NCBI GenBank assembly: GCA_027456925.1
Contig: DAIDTZ010000303.1
Span: 1-13,729 of the forward strand
DNA: 13,729 nucleotides
Direction: 5' to 3'
DNA from: Nitrospirota bacterium
Lineage (GTDB): Bacteria; Nitrospirota; UBA9217
Part shown: piece by piece, positions 1-5,778 of the stretch
Layout: the number at the start of each line of letters is the position of its first letter
Numbering within the stretch: the stretch's first letter is position 1
Program-made: the position numbers and the translations under genes
Notes under the pieces: generated by a model
Seen by the model: the letters and a program-made list of their open reading frames with translations, nothing else
What the model was told of the DNA's origin: nothing
Databases searched by the model: none

Positions 1-128
1 CCGGCGGGCAGAAGAGAGACGCAGGAGAGCAGTTCATTGCCAAGATACATGTGGGTCAGGGGACCCCACGCAAAGGCGACCGAAGGGATGAAAATGAATC
101 CGGCTACCAATAAGAGTATGAATGACAT
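1..128 (-). CDS. Zinc-dependent phospholipase C-like exported protein, N-terminal fragment
   Basis: The window edge cuts this gene; only the first 42 codons are present, reading leftward from an ATG at 128-126. The translation begins MSFILLLVAGFIFIPSVAFA, a textbook signal peptide ending in an A-F-A cleavage site, and the mature protein would start WGPLTHMYLGNELL. In the bacterial zinc-dependent phospholipase C family the mature N-terminal Trp and a nearby His are zinc ligands, and a mature start of the type W-G-P-x-T-H is typical of uncharacterised members in Nitrospirota and Desulfobacterota. Assignment rests on this N-terminus alone. The product would act outside the cytoplasm. No convincing Shine-Dalgarno sequence precedes the ATG, and the frame stays open further upstream, so the start is provisional, although the signal peptide fits this Met well. 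Confidence 0.6.
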   Translation of the reverse strand, partial: MSFILLLVAGFIFIPSVAFAWGPLTHMYLGNELLSCVSLLPA

Positions 129-235
129 GATCGTTTTAATAAAGACGTTTACGGAAACAGCTATGAAACGATTTATATGATACGCCTTCAGAAGCCCTTC
201 CGTCAATACCAAAATGGTCAAGGATCACTTCTTTT

Positions 236-361
236 TCATGATGAAGGTTCCGGGCCGTAGTCCGGATACAGCTTCCTGGCGCAATCGGGACAGATGCCGT
301 GGATGAATTCCGCCTCCGAATGCCCGCTCATGTACGCCTCGATTTCGCTCCACAGGAAGGT
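236..361 (-). pseudogene. Orphan C-terminal remnant of a PAS/response-regulator-type sensory protein
   Basis: Reading leftward, an in-frame TAA at 364-362 is followed by 41 codons ending at a TGA at 238-236. The peptide contains WSEIEAYMSGHSEAEFIHGI followed by CPDCARKLYP. This closely resembles the conserved tail (W-x-x-I-E-x-Y-I-x-x-H-S-x-A-E-F-x-H-G-I-C-P-x-C-A) found at the end of many PAS or receiver proteins in Desulfobacterota and Nitrospirota. The usual preceding C-x-x-C-K-K-I-R-D part is absent from the sequence beyond 362. There is no start codon or ribosome site, so I read it as the relic of a regulator gene broken at about 361, next to a repeat-rich tract. The motif match is strong; the history is inferred. 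Confidence 0.6.
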
Positions 362-447
362 TTAGAAATATGGATCTTCCGGGTTTTGTGTGGGTAGTTT
401 TTTACCCTTTATCGATTTTCTTGCATATCCCCTTCGCAGCCTGAATA

Positions 448-613
448 AAATTTTTGACCCGTCTAAGGCCACATCCGCTCGATCGCGCAAACTCGGCCTA
501 CGGCCTCAGCACCCTGCACTCGTGCCTTAGCACTCGTAAACGCTGGGCACAAGACAGTGCGCGCTCGCCCTTGCGGGACGCTTCCTTAGGCCAAGACGGG
601 TGCCCAAAAATTT
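448..613. repeat. MITE-like element with imperfect terminal inverted repeats
   Basis: The left end (448-470) reads AAATTTTTGACCCGTCT followed by AAGGCC. The reverse complement of the right end (589-613) reads AAATTTTTGGGCACCCGTCT followed by TGGCC. The ends therefore match as inverted repeats of about 23-25 bp, with a short GGC insertion in one arm and a mismatch near the inner end. The 166-bp body has no coding potential, as expected of a non-autonomous miniature element. No target-site duplication could be assigned. Confidence 0.45.
505..558 (+). repeat. Left arm of a 54/53-bp imperfect inverted repeat
   Basis: This arm starts CTCAGCACCCTGCACTCG and ends GGGCACAAGACAGT. Its reverse complement recurs at 722-774, with about 45 of 54 positions identical and one indel by eye. 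The arms are about 163 bp apart. The octamer GCACTCGT occurs twice inside the arm. The arm lies inside the 448-613 element, but the partner arm lies outside it. Confidence 0.6.
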
Positions 614-670
614 CATAGGGCCGCTCCGGGGACATGCGGGGTTGGTTTAAAGACGTTTCACCAAAAGCTT

Positions 671-698
671 CCCATGCGAAAATCTAGGCATGCGACCG
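671..698 (+). repeat. Dispersed repeat copy 1 (CCCATGCGAAAA / GCGACCG)
   Basis: The segment starts CCCATGCGAAAA, contains AGGC and ends GCGACCG. A second copy in the same orientation lies at 3281-3309. Upstream of each copy is a matching CGGGGACA-Y-GC (627-637 and 3265-3275). The pair flanks the two small genes and the lipoprotein gene. Confidence 0.5.
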
Positions 699-721
699 AG
701 GACGAGGGTTAAGCATTTCGG

Positions 722-774
722 ACTGTCTTGTGCCCGGTGCCTACGAGTGCGACGCGCGAGTGCAGGGCGCTGAG
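722..774 (-). repeat. Right arm of a 54/53-bp imperfect inverted repeat
   Basis: On the minus strand this arm reads CTCAGCGCCCTGCACTCG and ends GGGCACAAGACAGT, matching 505-558. Together they could form a large cruciform or, if transcribed, a long stem, or they may be two copies of the same dispersed repeat in opposite orientation. Confidence 0.6.
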
Positions 775-781
775 CCCGCTT

Positions 782-850
782 GATAGAACCCACCCTCATC
801 CCGTCCTTCCCCCTGAGGGGGAAGGGCTAGCGGACAAGAAAAGTTCTATC
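782..850. repeat. 69-bp nested palindromic element
   Basis: The ends are a perfect 8-bp inverted repeat, GATAGAAC (782-789) and GTTCTATC (843-850). In the middle is a perfect 9-bp hairpin, CCTTCCCCC-TGA-GGGGGAAGG (805-825). The C-rich left half and G-rich right half resemble the widespread CCCTC...GAGGG palindromes seen between genes in many bacteria. There is no coding capacity. Confidence 0.5.
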
Positions 851-922
851 GGCGAGTTTCCGAAATGTACCGAGGACGACCGAGCATGCCGTAAAGGATT
901 TTCGCCGGGTGCCCTTCTTTCG

Positions 923-954
923 GTCACCTTTCTTGGGCAAGCAAGAAAGGTGAC
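923..954. repeat. Perfect 13-bp hairpin
   Basis: GTCACCTTTCTTG (923-935) pairs perfectly with CAAGAAAGGTGAC (942-954) across a 6-base loop. No T-run follows on either strand, so it is not a standard intrinsic terminator. It looks like a REP/MITE-type dispersed palindrome. Confidence 0.6.
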
Positions 955-1095
955 AACAAACGTGAAAAAAGGGGCGATAATACTGCATAATAAGTCATAT
1001 AGGCGCTTATTCCACCCACATGAAAGTCAGAAGAGCCAATTATTTTTCAATCTTCCGCGACAAACTCTCCCGTTCAACTGCCGTGAAAAAAACCA

Positions 1096-1104
1096 TGCTA
1101 TAAT
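1096..1104 (+). promoter_or_regulatory. Extended -10 promoter for the 47-residue gene
   Basis: TG-C-TATAAT is a perfect extended -10 box (TGnTATAAT), which can work with a weak -35; none near consensus is visible 17 bp upstream. Transcription would begin near 1111, about 33 bases before the GTG start at 1144. Confidence 0.5.
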
Positions 1105-1143
1105 GATCACATGCACTCTATCCGGGTGCAAAGGAGGCGCACA

Positions 1144-1287
1144 GTGGGAGACAAGGGCGGCAGGAAGGGTAAGGAAAAGAGCCAGAAGCAGAAAACGGTA
1201 AAGCATGTCCATGAAGTTCAGCAACAGCAGCAACAGAGGGACAAGCAGCAGAAGGGCCCGTTTGAGGCAAAAAGCAGAAACGTATAG
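1144..1287 (+). CDS. Small Lys/Gln-rich basic protein (47 aa), hypothetical
   Basis: A GTG start at 1144 is preceded by a strong Shine-Dalgarno sequence, AAGGAGG (1131-1137), at 6 bases spacing, and by an extended -10 promoter. The product begins MGDKGGRKGKEKSQKQK, has a Gln-rich middle (residues 26-36: QQQQQQR-type) and ends KGPFEAKSRNV. It has no Cys, hardly any hydrophobic residues and is strongly basic, so it is probably disordered. From memory, very similar short proteins starting MGDKGGKKDKEK are annotated as hypothetical in many Proteobacteria and Nitrospirota; their function is unknown to me. Nucleic-acid binding is conceivable from charge alone but is not shown. The gene is short enough to be missed by automatic callers, but promoter, ribosome site and composition agree. 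Confidence 0.75.
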   Translation: MGDKGGRKGKEKSQKQKTVKHVHEVQQQQQQRDKQQKGPFEAKSRNV

Positions 1288-1489
1288 GGCGGTCGTGTTG
1301 CTCTTGCGCAGGATTCTTCCGGTACGCATCGGGTACGCAGGAGTTGCGTGCAGCAACCGCTTAGGTTCAGCTCCCGCTTTGTCGCCTTCAGGTGGCTTTT
1401 CCCAAGGAAGGGTCACCTCCAAGATCCCTCCCCCTTGCTGCGTAAGGTTTAAGATACGCCTGATATAGACCACAGGAGATGAAAAGCAA
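1288..1489. other. Spacer between the two small genes, with a weak terminator-like hairpin
   Basis: This spacer has no credible gene. A 6-bp stem with two G-T wobbles (1381-1386 and 1391-1396, loop TTCA) is followed by TTTT at 1397-1400 and could weakly terminate the upstream gene. Another small hairpin is GTTGC-GTGCA-GCAAC. No clear promoter for the 1490 gene was found. Confidence 0.25.
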
Positions 1490-1795
1490 ATGAAAATTTC
1501 AGACTGGCTGGATGAAAAGGAAGCAGAACACGTGGATGTATCTCAAATCGTATTGCCGGCAGATATGTCTTTTGATGAAGCCCCGGAAGAAACTATTTTT
1601 TTTAAAGAGATCAAACCTTGCGGTGCGCTCTGCACAGGCAATCATCCCTTTTCCACGGTCGAACGTTTTGGACACTGGTATTACGGCAGAGGTCAAGACA
1701 AGAAAGCAGGTATTCATTCAGCAAACATGAAGTGGAGACTCTTTACCAGGGATAAGGATATTGCTCTCCAAACGGCAAAAGCGCACATAGAATAA
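1490..1795 (+). CDS. Conserved hypothetical protein (101 aa)
   Basis: The ATG at 1490 follows AGGAGA (1474-1479) at about 10 bases. The 101-residue product starts MKISDWLDEKEAEHVDVSQI, contains the segment IKPCGALCTGNHPFSTVERF near residues 41-60 and ends in a helical tail, ALQTAKAHIE. From memory, closely similar small proteins with a conserved C-x-x-x-C-x-x-N-H-P-F-S-x-V-E-R-F-G-H-W-Y core occur in Geobacter-like and Nitrospirota genomes, always annotated as hypothetical. It has no signal peptide or membrane segment, so it is probably cytoplasmic. The two Cys (residues 44 and 48) followed by a His could bind a metal, but this is only a possibility. Its stop lies 15 bp from the stop of the convergent lipoprotein gene. 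Confidence 0.8.
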   Translation: MKISDWLDEKEAEHVDVSQIVLPADMSFDEAPEETIFFKEIKPCGALCTGNHPFSTVERFGHWYYGRGQDKKAGIHSANMKWRLFTRDKDIALQTAKAHIE

Positions 1796-1810
1796 AAACA
1801 GAGGGCGTCT

Positions 1811-3031
1811 TTACAGCGGTCCGCCGTTAAATCGGAATTTCGCGTTCAGCATCGACGCGCCTGTCCACAGGGTTGTTCCGTTCGAGCCGGTCGCACCGCC
1901 CAGCATCCGGCCGGCTCCGACTCCCTCCGTGAATCTCATAGCGTTCAAAACTGTTCCGCCGGACACATCAATATCGACAATGAGGTTGTCCTGTCCGTTA
2001 TAGGTGAACGTTCCCGGGAAAGGGATCCAGATATATTCGCCCGCGGGAACTCCCCCGGGAATGGTGAATGAACCGCTGCTCACTAAGGTCGACGGCATAC
2101 CGGCATTATAGTTCGCGGCGAATGACGTGGTGAGCTCAGTGAGGGTCGTATGTCCAAGCTTCAGCGTGTAGGTATACGATCCCGTTGTCGTAATCGCGCT
2201 GGTCTGCAGAGCGATCCCCGTGATCGGACCGGCGCCGTTGATCTCGCTTGCGAGATAGAGCATCTGGGTGCGATGCAGGCTGCCAAAGGGAAGATCCGAG
2301 CTGCTTGCGCCGCCGTACTCGACCGCGTCGTCCCCGCCTGAGAACAGGAACTGCATATTCGGAGGTTGCATCGGGCTTCCCGTGGCATCTCCCGGCGTTA
2401 CCGTATCCAGCGCCTGATCAGGAGGCGTTGTATAGTCGAACTGCAGAGAAATCGTTTTGGAGCAGGCGCCGATGCGAATAAATTCGACAACGAGATTGTC
2501 CACGCCATTGAAGTAGAACGGAGTGTCAAGGGTGAGCTTGATATAATCGCCGACACCCAGGGCCGGAACAACCACCTGCTTGTCCTGCAGCACGGTCACC
2601 AGCGGTCCCTTCCCCTGCTCGATGTTATTTGCGAACGTTGTGGTCAACGAGGTAAGGGATGTGTGGCCCATCCTTATTGTTACGTCGGGACAGGTGAGCC
2701 CGGTGGTTATGCTATTCGACCTGAAGGCCACCGCTGTTACATAGCCGGAACCCTGGATCCTGTTTTCCGCAGCCCCGCTTGTTCCACTCGAGAGATGCTG
2801 CACCCTGATATAAGGCACGACTGCGCTGAAATGCCTGTCCAAACTGGCGCTGGCAACAGACATTTTATAGGCGGCCTTCGTGAACGTGCCGATCGCAAGC
2901 GGAGCAGACCCGTTGCCGGCAACACCGGCGCCATGAACGACGGCAACGTCGCCAGCGCCGCCACACGCCGCAATCAGCGCCAACAAAGACAACGACAACA
3001 AAAGCCGCACTACCTTCGATATGCTTCTCAT
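1811..3031 (-). CDS. Predicted lipoprotein with two duplicated beta-rich modules
   Basis: I place the start at the ATG at 3031 because AGGAGA sits 8 bases upstream; the longer frame opens at a GTG (3067) with no ribosome site. The 406-residue product has a lipoprotein signal, MRSISKVVRLLLSLSLLALI followed by A-A-C, with the lipidated Cys at residue 23. The mature part is rich in Thr, Ser and Gly and contains two related segments, about residues 95-200 and 255-370. Each has a G-H-T-[ST]-L-T-x-L-T-T-x-F-A-x-N motif (about 119-136 and 290-308), followed some 54 residues later by F-x-[FY]-N-G-x-D-N-L-[VI]-V-[ED] (about 174-184 and 344-354). The pattern suggests two beta-sandwich domains from an internal duplication. 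I know no enzymatic function for this type; a surface or binding role is only a guess. Confidence 0.8.
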   Translation of the reverse strand: MRSISKVVRLLLSLSLLALIAACGGAGDVAVVHGAGVAGNGSAPLAIGTFTKAAYKMSVASASLDRHFSAVVPYIRVQHLSSGTSGAAENRIQGSGYVTAVAFRSNSITTGLTCPDVTIRMGHTSLTSLTTTFANNIEQGKGPLVTVLQDKQVVVPALGVGDYIKLTLDTPFYFNGVDNLVVEFIRIGACSKTISLQFDYTTPPDQALDTVTPGDATGSPMQPPNMQFLFSGGDDAVEYGGASSSDLPFGSLHRTQMLYLASEINGAGPITGIALQTSAITTTGSYTYTLKLGHTTLTELTTSFAANYNAGMPSTLVSSGSFTIPGGVPAGEYIWIPFPGTFTYNGQDNLIVDIDVSGGTVLNAMRFTEGVGAGRMLGGATGSNGTTLWTGASMLNAKFRFNGGPL

Positions 3032-3078
3032 ACACATTCTCCTCGAACGAACCATGTACTCTACCACTATGGGCGTGG

Positions 3079-3107
3079 AATATGCTCGCTAAACCGGTGA
3101 TTGTCAA
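3079..3107 (-). promoter_or_regulatory. Sigma70-type promoter of the lipoprotein gene
   Basis: On the minus strand, a perfect -35 box TTGACA (3107-3102) and a -10-like CATATT (3084-3079) are separated by exactly 17 bp. Transcription would start near 3072, giving a leader of about 40 bases to the chosen ATG, and after the unsupported GTG at 3067 has begun, which favours the shorter start. Confidence 0.55.
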
Positions 3108-3565
3108 GAAAGAAGCAAGGAATGAAATCCCCCCTATCCCAGGGCAAGCTGCTGCTGCGCGCGCTAAGTCCTTGAGACCTTGAGGAACTTAGGACGTGAA
3201 GAAGGCGACGGGGTGACGAAGGATAAAACCGACGGAGAGGCGACGGGGTGACGGAAAGGCGACGCGGGGACACGCATTACCCCATGCGAAAAATTCAGGC
3301 GGGCGACCGGGTACATTCCCAAAGTTCATATAGTCAGGCATTGTGTATTGAGTGAAGCATGACTTCGGAAGGGTGAGGCAAACGGAGCTGTAGATGAAAG
3401 GCGTTCGGAGTCCGTAGTCGTATGACGTACCATGACCTATTGTATTAGATCTAAAACAGCAATTGCGGTTATTTTGGACAACTCAATGTTCCTGCTCTCC
3501 CGCAGCAAGGCCTGCTTCCCGAAATTATACTCAGCAACCCGCAGGGCGCCCTCTGCGGCGAGGGC
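3108..3565. other. Gene-free spacer with GC-rich direct repeats
   Basis: There is no credible gene here. AGGCGACGGGGTGACG occurs at 3203-3218 and again at 3238-3253, followed by a partial third copy (AGGCGACGCGGGGA from 3257). The second copy of the CCCATGCGAAAA repeat is at 3281-3309. A 6-bp hairpin, GCCCTC-TGCGGC-GAGGGC (3548-3565), abuts the stop codon of the HD-GYP gene but has no following U-run on that strand. Confidence 0.5.
3281..3309 (+). repeat. Dispersed repeat copy 2 (CCCATGCGAAAA / GCGACCG)
   Basis: This is the second copy of the 671-698 repeat, in the same orientation. It starts CCCATGCGAAAA and ends GGCGACCG, with a one-base length difference and a few changes in the middle. 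CGGGGACACGC at 3265-3275 matches the upstream part of copy 1. Confidence 0.5.
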
Positions 3566-4687
3566 CTATCTCAGGGGGGCGGGCACGTCCTTGTAGCGTT
3601 CGTATATTTTCTCGAACGTCTTGTGCGTGCTCTTGAATATCTCGAGCAGTTCCGGGTCAAAGTGGCTTGGCCCCATCCGGTCATTTCCCTCAACCATAAT
3701 CCGGTACGCCATGACATAGTCGAAGGGGGGCTTGTAGGGGCGCAGGCTCCTGAGCGCGTCATACTGGTCGGCAAAGGCCACGATCCTGCCCTCGATCGGG
3801 ATTTTCCCGCCTTTCAGCCCCCTGGGGTACCCCGTTCCGTCCCAGCGTTCGTGGTGTGTGATCGCGATCGTTTCCGCCATCTGGAGGAACGTTGACTGCG
3901 AACCTTGCAGGATCTTCCCTCCGATGGTCGTATGGGTCTTTATCAGGGCAACTTCCTCCGGGGAGAGCGCGGAGGGTTTTAAGAGGATGTCGGAAGGGAT
4001 GCCGATCTTGCCGATGTCATGCATCGGAGACGCGTATTTGATCAGTTCGATCCGTTCCTCGGGCCATCCCAGCTGATTTGCGACGTGGGCGCAGAGGAGT
4101 CCCACCCGCTTGACGTGCGAGACGGAGGCCTCGTCCTTGTGCTCGGCCACGACCGTCAGCCGGTAAATGGTTTCGAGGTAGCTCGCCTTCAGGCTTTGCT
4201 CGGACCGGACAAGGTCCTGCCTCGCCGCATCGAGTTCGGCGGTCTTCTTCTCGGTCTCGGCCGAGCGGCAAGCCGCGTTATTCTTTAGAAAATCTGCGAA
4301 TTCCTTGATCTTCAGGAGATTTCTTGTTTTGAAGAACACTTCGTCGCCGTCAAGGGGCCTGGTGAGAAAATCATTCGCCCCGACCTCCAGCGCCTTGAGC
4401 TTCGGGCCTTTATCGCCGAGCGAAGTCATCATGACGATCGGAATGGTCCAGGTGTCGGGGTTTTCCTTGAGCAGCTTGCAGACGGCATAGCCGTTCATTT
4501 CCGGCAGCATGACTTCCAGAAAGATGAGGTCGGGCGCAAAAGAGACCGTTTTGAGGATTGCCTCCCTGCCGCCCTTCGCAATTTCAAAGACGCAGGGAAG
4601 GTCTTTTAAGATCGTCGAGATGAGCCCGTGGTTCTTTTCCTCGTTGTCAACGATGAGGATCCTCGATCTTTTCGCAGTTTCCGCCAT
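3566..4687 (-). CDS. REC-HD-GYP protein, probable cyclic-di-GMP phosphodiesterase with a non-canonical receiver
   Basis: The ATG at 4687 follows GAGGA about 7 bases upstream and gives 373 residues; a longer frame from a TTG at 4762 has no ribosome site. Residues 8-125 form a response-regulator receiver, a helical linker covers about 130-175 and an HD-GYP domain covers about 175-365. The HD-GYP signature is complete: HDIGK (HD at 223-224), H252, HHERWDGTGYP (278-288) and D307 in A-D-Q-Y-D-A-L. Family members hydrolyse cyclic di-GMP with a metal centre and tune biofilm, motility and other behaviours. The receiver departs from consensus: the phospho-accepting Asp is Glu58 (codon 4516-4514), the switch Lys is Arg110 (4360-4358) and the acidic pair is Asp14-Asn15. 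T88 is kept. Output may be constitutive or ligand-driven. No partner histidine kinase is nearby. Confidence 0.9.
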   Translation of the reverse strand: MAETAKRSRILIVDNEEKNHGLISTILKDLPCVFEIAKGGREAILKTVSFAPDLIFLEVMLPEMNGYAVCKLLKENPDTWTIPIVMMTSLGDKGPKLKALEVGANDFLTRPLDGDEVFFKTRNLLKIKEFADFLKNNAACRSAETEKKTAELDAARQDLVRSEQSLKASYLETIYRLTVVAEHKDEASVSHVKRVGLLCAHVANQLGWPEERIELIKYASPMHDIGKIGIPSDILLKPSALSPEEVALIKTHTTIGGKILQGSQSTFLQMAETIAITHHERWDGTGYPRGLKGGKIPIEGRIVAFADQYDALRSLRPYKPPFDYVMAYRIMVEGNDRMGPSHFDPELLEIFKSTHKTFEKIYERYKDVPAPLR

Positions 4688-4983
4688 GTTTTGTCCTCGC
4701 AAAGCTCTTCTCCTGTAAGTCGTCCAATCAACCATCGGCCGGAGGAGCATGATCCCGAACAATGACCGCCTTCGGAAAGACTTGTCACCTCTTCGATCCC
4801 GGTTTCGTCAACTGAAGCGGGTCACGCCCTATCCGGGCTTTGAAAAGCATCGCGCACTCCTGGAATCTCCCATGCTTGCAGGATATGACATTTTGATGCA
4901 TCTGGCAAGGATTTCGATGGGGTATTTTTGGGGTATATATAAGTGAAATTTGAGATGGTGGGCAGCCCGTTAAATATGACGCA
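4688..4983. other. Spacer upstream of the HD-GYP gene
   Basis: I see no supported gene. A 65-codon plus-strand frame (4749-4946) exists, but its nearest purine-rich stretch is only about 2 bases from its ATG and its product is not recognisable. The sequence GGGGTATTTTTGGGGTATATA (split as GGGGTATTTTT and GGGGTATATA) near 4919-4939 is an A/T-rich direct repeat. No clear promoter for the HD-GYP gene was found. Confidence 0.3.
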
Positions 4984-5114
4984 CTCGTAAAAAGTCAGAA
5001 AAGCCGTCTTTGCGAGCGTAGCGTAGCAATCTCATAGTTCCTATCTGCCTGATAAATCGGGATTGCCGCGTCGCTCCGCTCCTCCCAATGACAGCACTGG
5101 GGACTTTTTACGAG
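4984..5114. mobile_element. 131-bp MITE-like palindromic element
   Basis: The ends are a perfect 13-bp inverted repeat, CTCGTAAAAAGTC (4984-4996) and GACTTTTTACGAG (5102-5114). The interior is itself partly palindromic, with GCGAGCGTAGCGTAGCAATC on the left and GATTGCCGCGTCGCTCCGCT on the right. Elements of this form, with T-C-G-T-A-A-A-A-A-G-T-C ends and a core about bad-neighbour GCAATCTC words, are common between genes in Desulfobacterota, Nitrospirota and relatives. It has no coding capacity and would depend on a transposase elsewhere. Confidence 0.65.
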
Positions 5115-5285
5115 ATCATCAAAATACGGGAAGACAATTAAGTTGTTACAGAATTTAACGCTAACTCATTGTTTTTTTCTCCGGATTCCTGGAGTTTCCA
5201 TTCCTTCCAACGATGTGATTGCCAACTCGTATTCCTCAATCAATATCTACCCACTTCCCTGATACTCCATGCCTTGCCGTTGGCG

Positions 5286-5314
5286 TTGACAACTCAGGGC
5301 ATCAGGCATATAGT
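5286..5314 (+). promoter_or_regulatory. Near-consensus sigma70 promoter of the thioesterase gene
   Basis: A perfect -35 TTGACA (5286-5291) and a -10 TATAGT (5309-5314) are separated by exactly 17 bp. Transcription would start near 5321, with about 26 bases of leader to the ATG at 5347. The -10 region lies in the repeat GGCATCAGGCATATAGTC (5298-5315), which recurs in this window. Confidence 0.7.
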
Positions 5315-5315
5315 C
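5298..5315 (+). repeat. 18-nt dispersed repeat, copy A
   Basis: GGCATCAGGCATATAGTC. Related 18-mers in the same orientation lie at 5879-5896 (two differences) and 6046-6063 (one difference). This copy supplies the -10 box of the thioesterase promoter. Confidence 0.6.
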
Positions 5316-5346
5316 ATTTTAAATACGACGAGAAAGGACAGCAATA

Positions 5347-5769
5347 ATGATCCTCTGGAAAACAAAGACAACATTGGCCCAGCTCAAAGAGCTGTCAAAA
5401 AACACTTTGGTCGAACATCTCGGGATCGAATTTTTGGAGATAGGAGATGATTATCTGAAAGCGAAGATGCCGGTCGATTACAGAACAAAACAGCCGGCCG
5501 GTTTGCTCCATGGCGGGGCTTCGGTTGCATTGGCCGAGACATTAGGCAGTGTCGCGGCCGGATTAAGCGCAAACAGAGAAAAAAAGGGAATAGTCGGAAT
5601 TGAAATAAACGCAAATCATATACGCCCTGCAACTGACGGGTGGGTTACCGGCATAACGAAGCCGATTCATGTTGGCAACACTACTCAAATATGGGAAATC
5701 AAGATCTATAATGAACGAGACGATCTTATTTGTATTTCACGGCTCACCGTAGCAAACATAGATAAATAG
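5347..5769 (+). CDS. MenI/YdiI-like hotdog-fold acyl-CoA thioesterase
   Basis: This is a full-length 140-residue protein of the PaaI-type hotdog thioesterase family, very like E. coli YdiI (MenI) along its whole length: MILWK, then LGIEFLEIGDDYLKAKMPVD, TKQPAGLLHGGASVALAETL, GIEINANHIRPA and PIHVG. The catalytic pattern of YdiI is kept: Glu64 (YdiI Glu63), His55 in the HGG turn, Gln49, His91 and His108. YdiI hydrolyses 1,4-dihydroxy-2-naphthoyl-CoA in menaquinone synthesis and also accepts other aromatic and acyl-CoAs, so the true substrate here is open; no menaquinone gene is adjacent. It is cytoplasmic, with no signal peptide. The ATG has AAAGGA about 8 bases upstream and sits behind a near-consensus promoter, so the gene looks monocistronic. 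Confidence 0.88.
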   Translation: MILWKTKTTLAQLKELSKNTLVEHLGIEFLEIGDDYLKAKMPVDYRTKQPAGLLHGGASVALAETLGSVAAGLSANREKKGIVGIEINANHIRPATDGWVTGITKPIHVGNTTQIWEIKIYNERDDLICISRLTVANIDK

Positions 5770-5778
5770 CAGCGCTGA

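Larger units (their letters stand above)
362..1143. other. Gene-free, repeat-dense intergenic tract
   Basis: I see no credible gene in this 780-bp stretch. The open frame at 728-1201 on the plus strand runs straight through palindromic repeats and into the 47-residue gene in another frame, so I do not call it. The tract holds the separately listed repeats (448-613, 505-558 with 722-774, 671-698, 782-850, 923-954). It also contains a small palindrome at 392-407 (GGGTA, six-base spacer, TACCC) just upstream of the regulator remnant, and GGCC-TAC-GGCC near 496-506. Confidence 0.6.

Noticed and set aside
728..1201. 157-codon plus-strand frame
   Set aside because: It reads through palindromic repeats, has low-complexity composition and overlaps the well-supported 47-residue gene in another frame.
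1027..1473. 148-codon minus-strand frame with a Leu-rich segment
   Set aside because: It is antisense to the 47-residue gene; the Leu run is the reverse reading of the Gln codons (CAG/CAA).
4749..4946. 65-codon plus-strand frame between the HD-GYP gene and the MITE
   Set aside because: The purine-rich stretch is only about 2 bases from its ATG, there is no promoter, and the product is unrecognised. It cannot be fully excluded.
5169..5450. 93-codon plus-strand frame overlapping the thioesterase start
   Set aside because: It overlaps the thioesterase in another frame and spans its promoter; the product has no family features.
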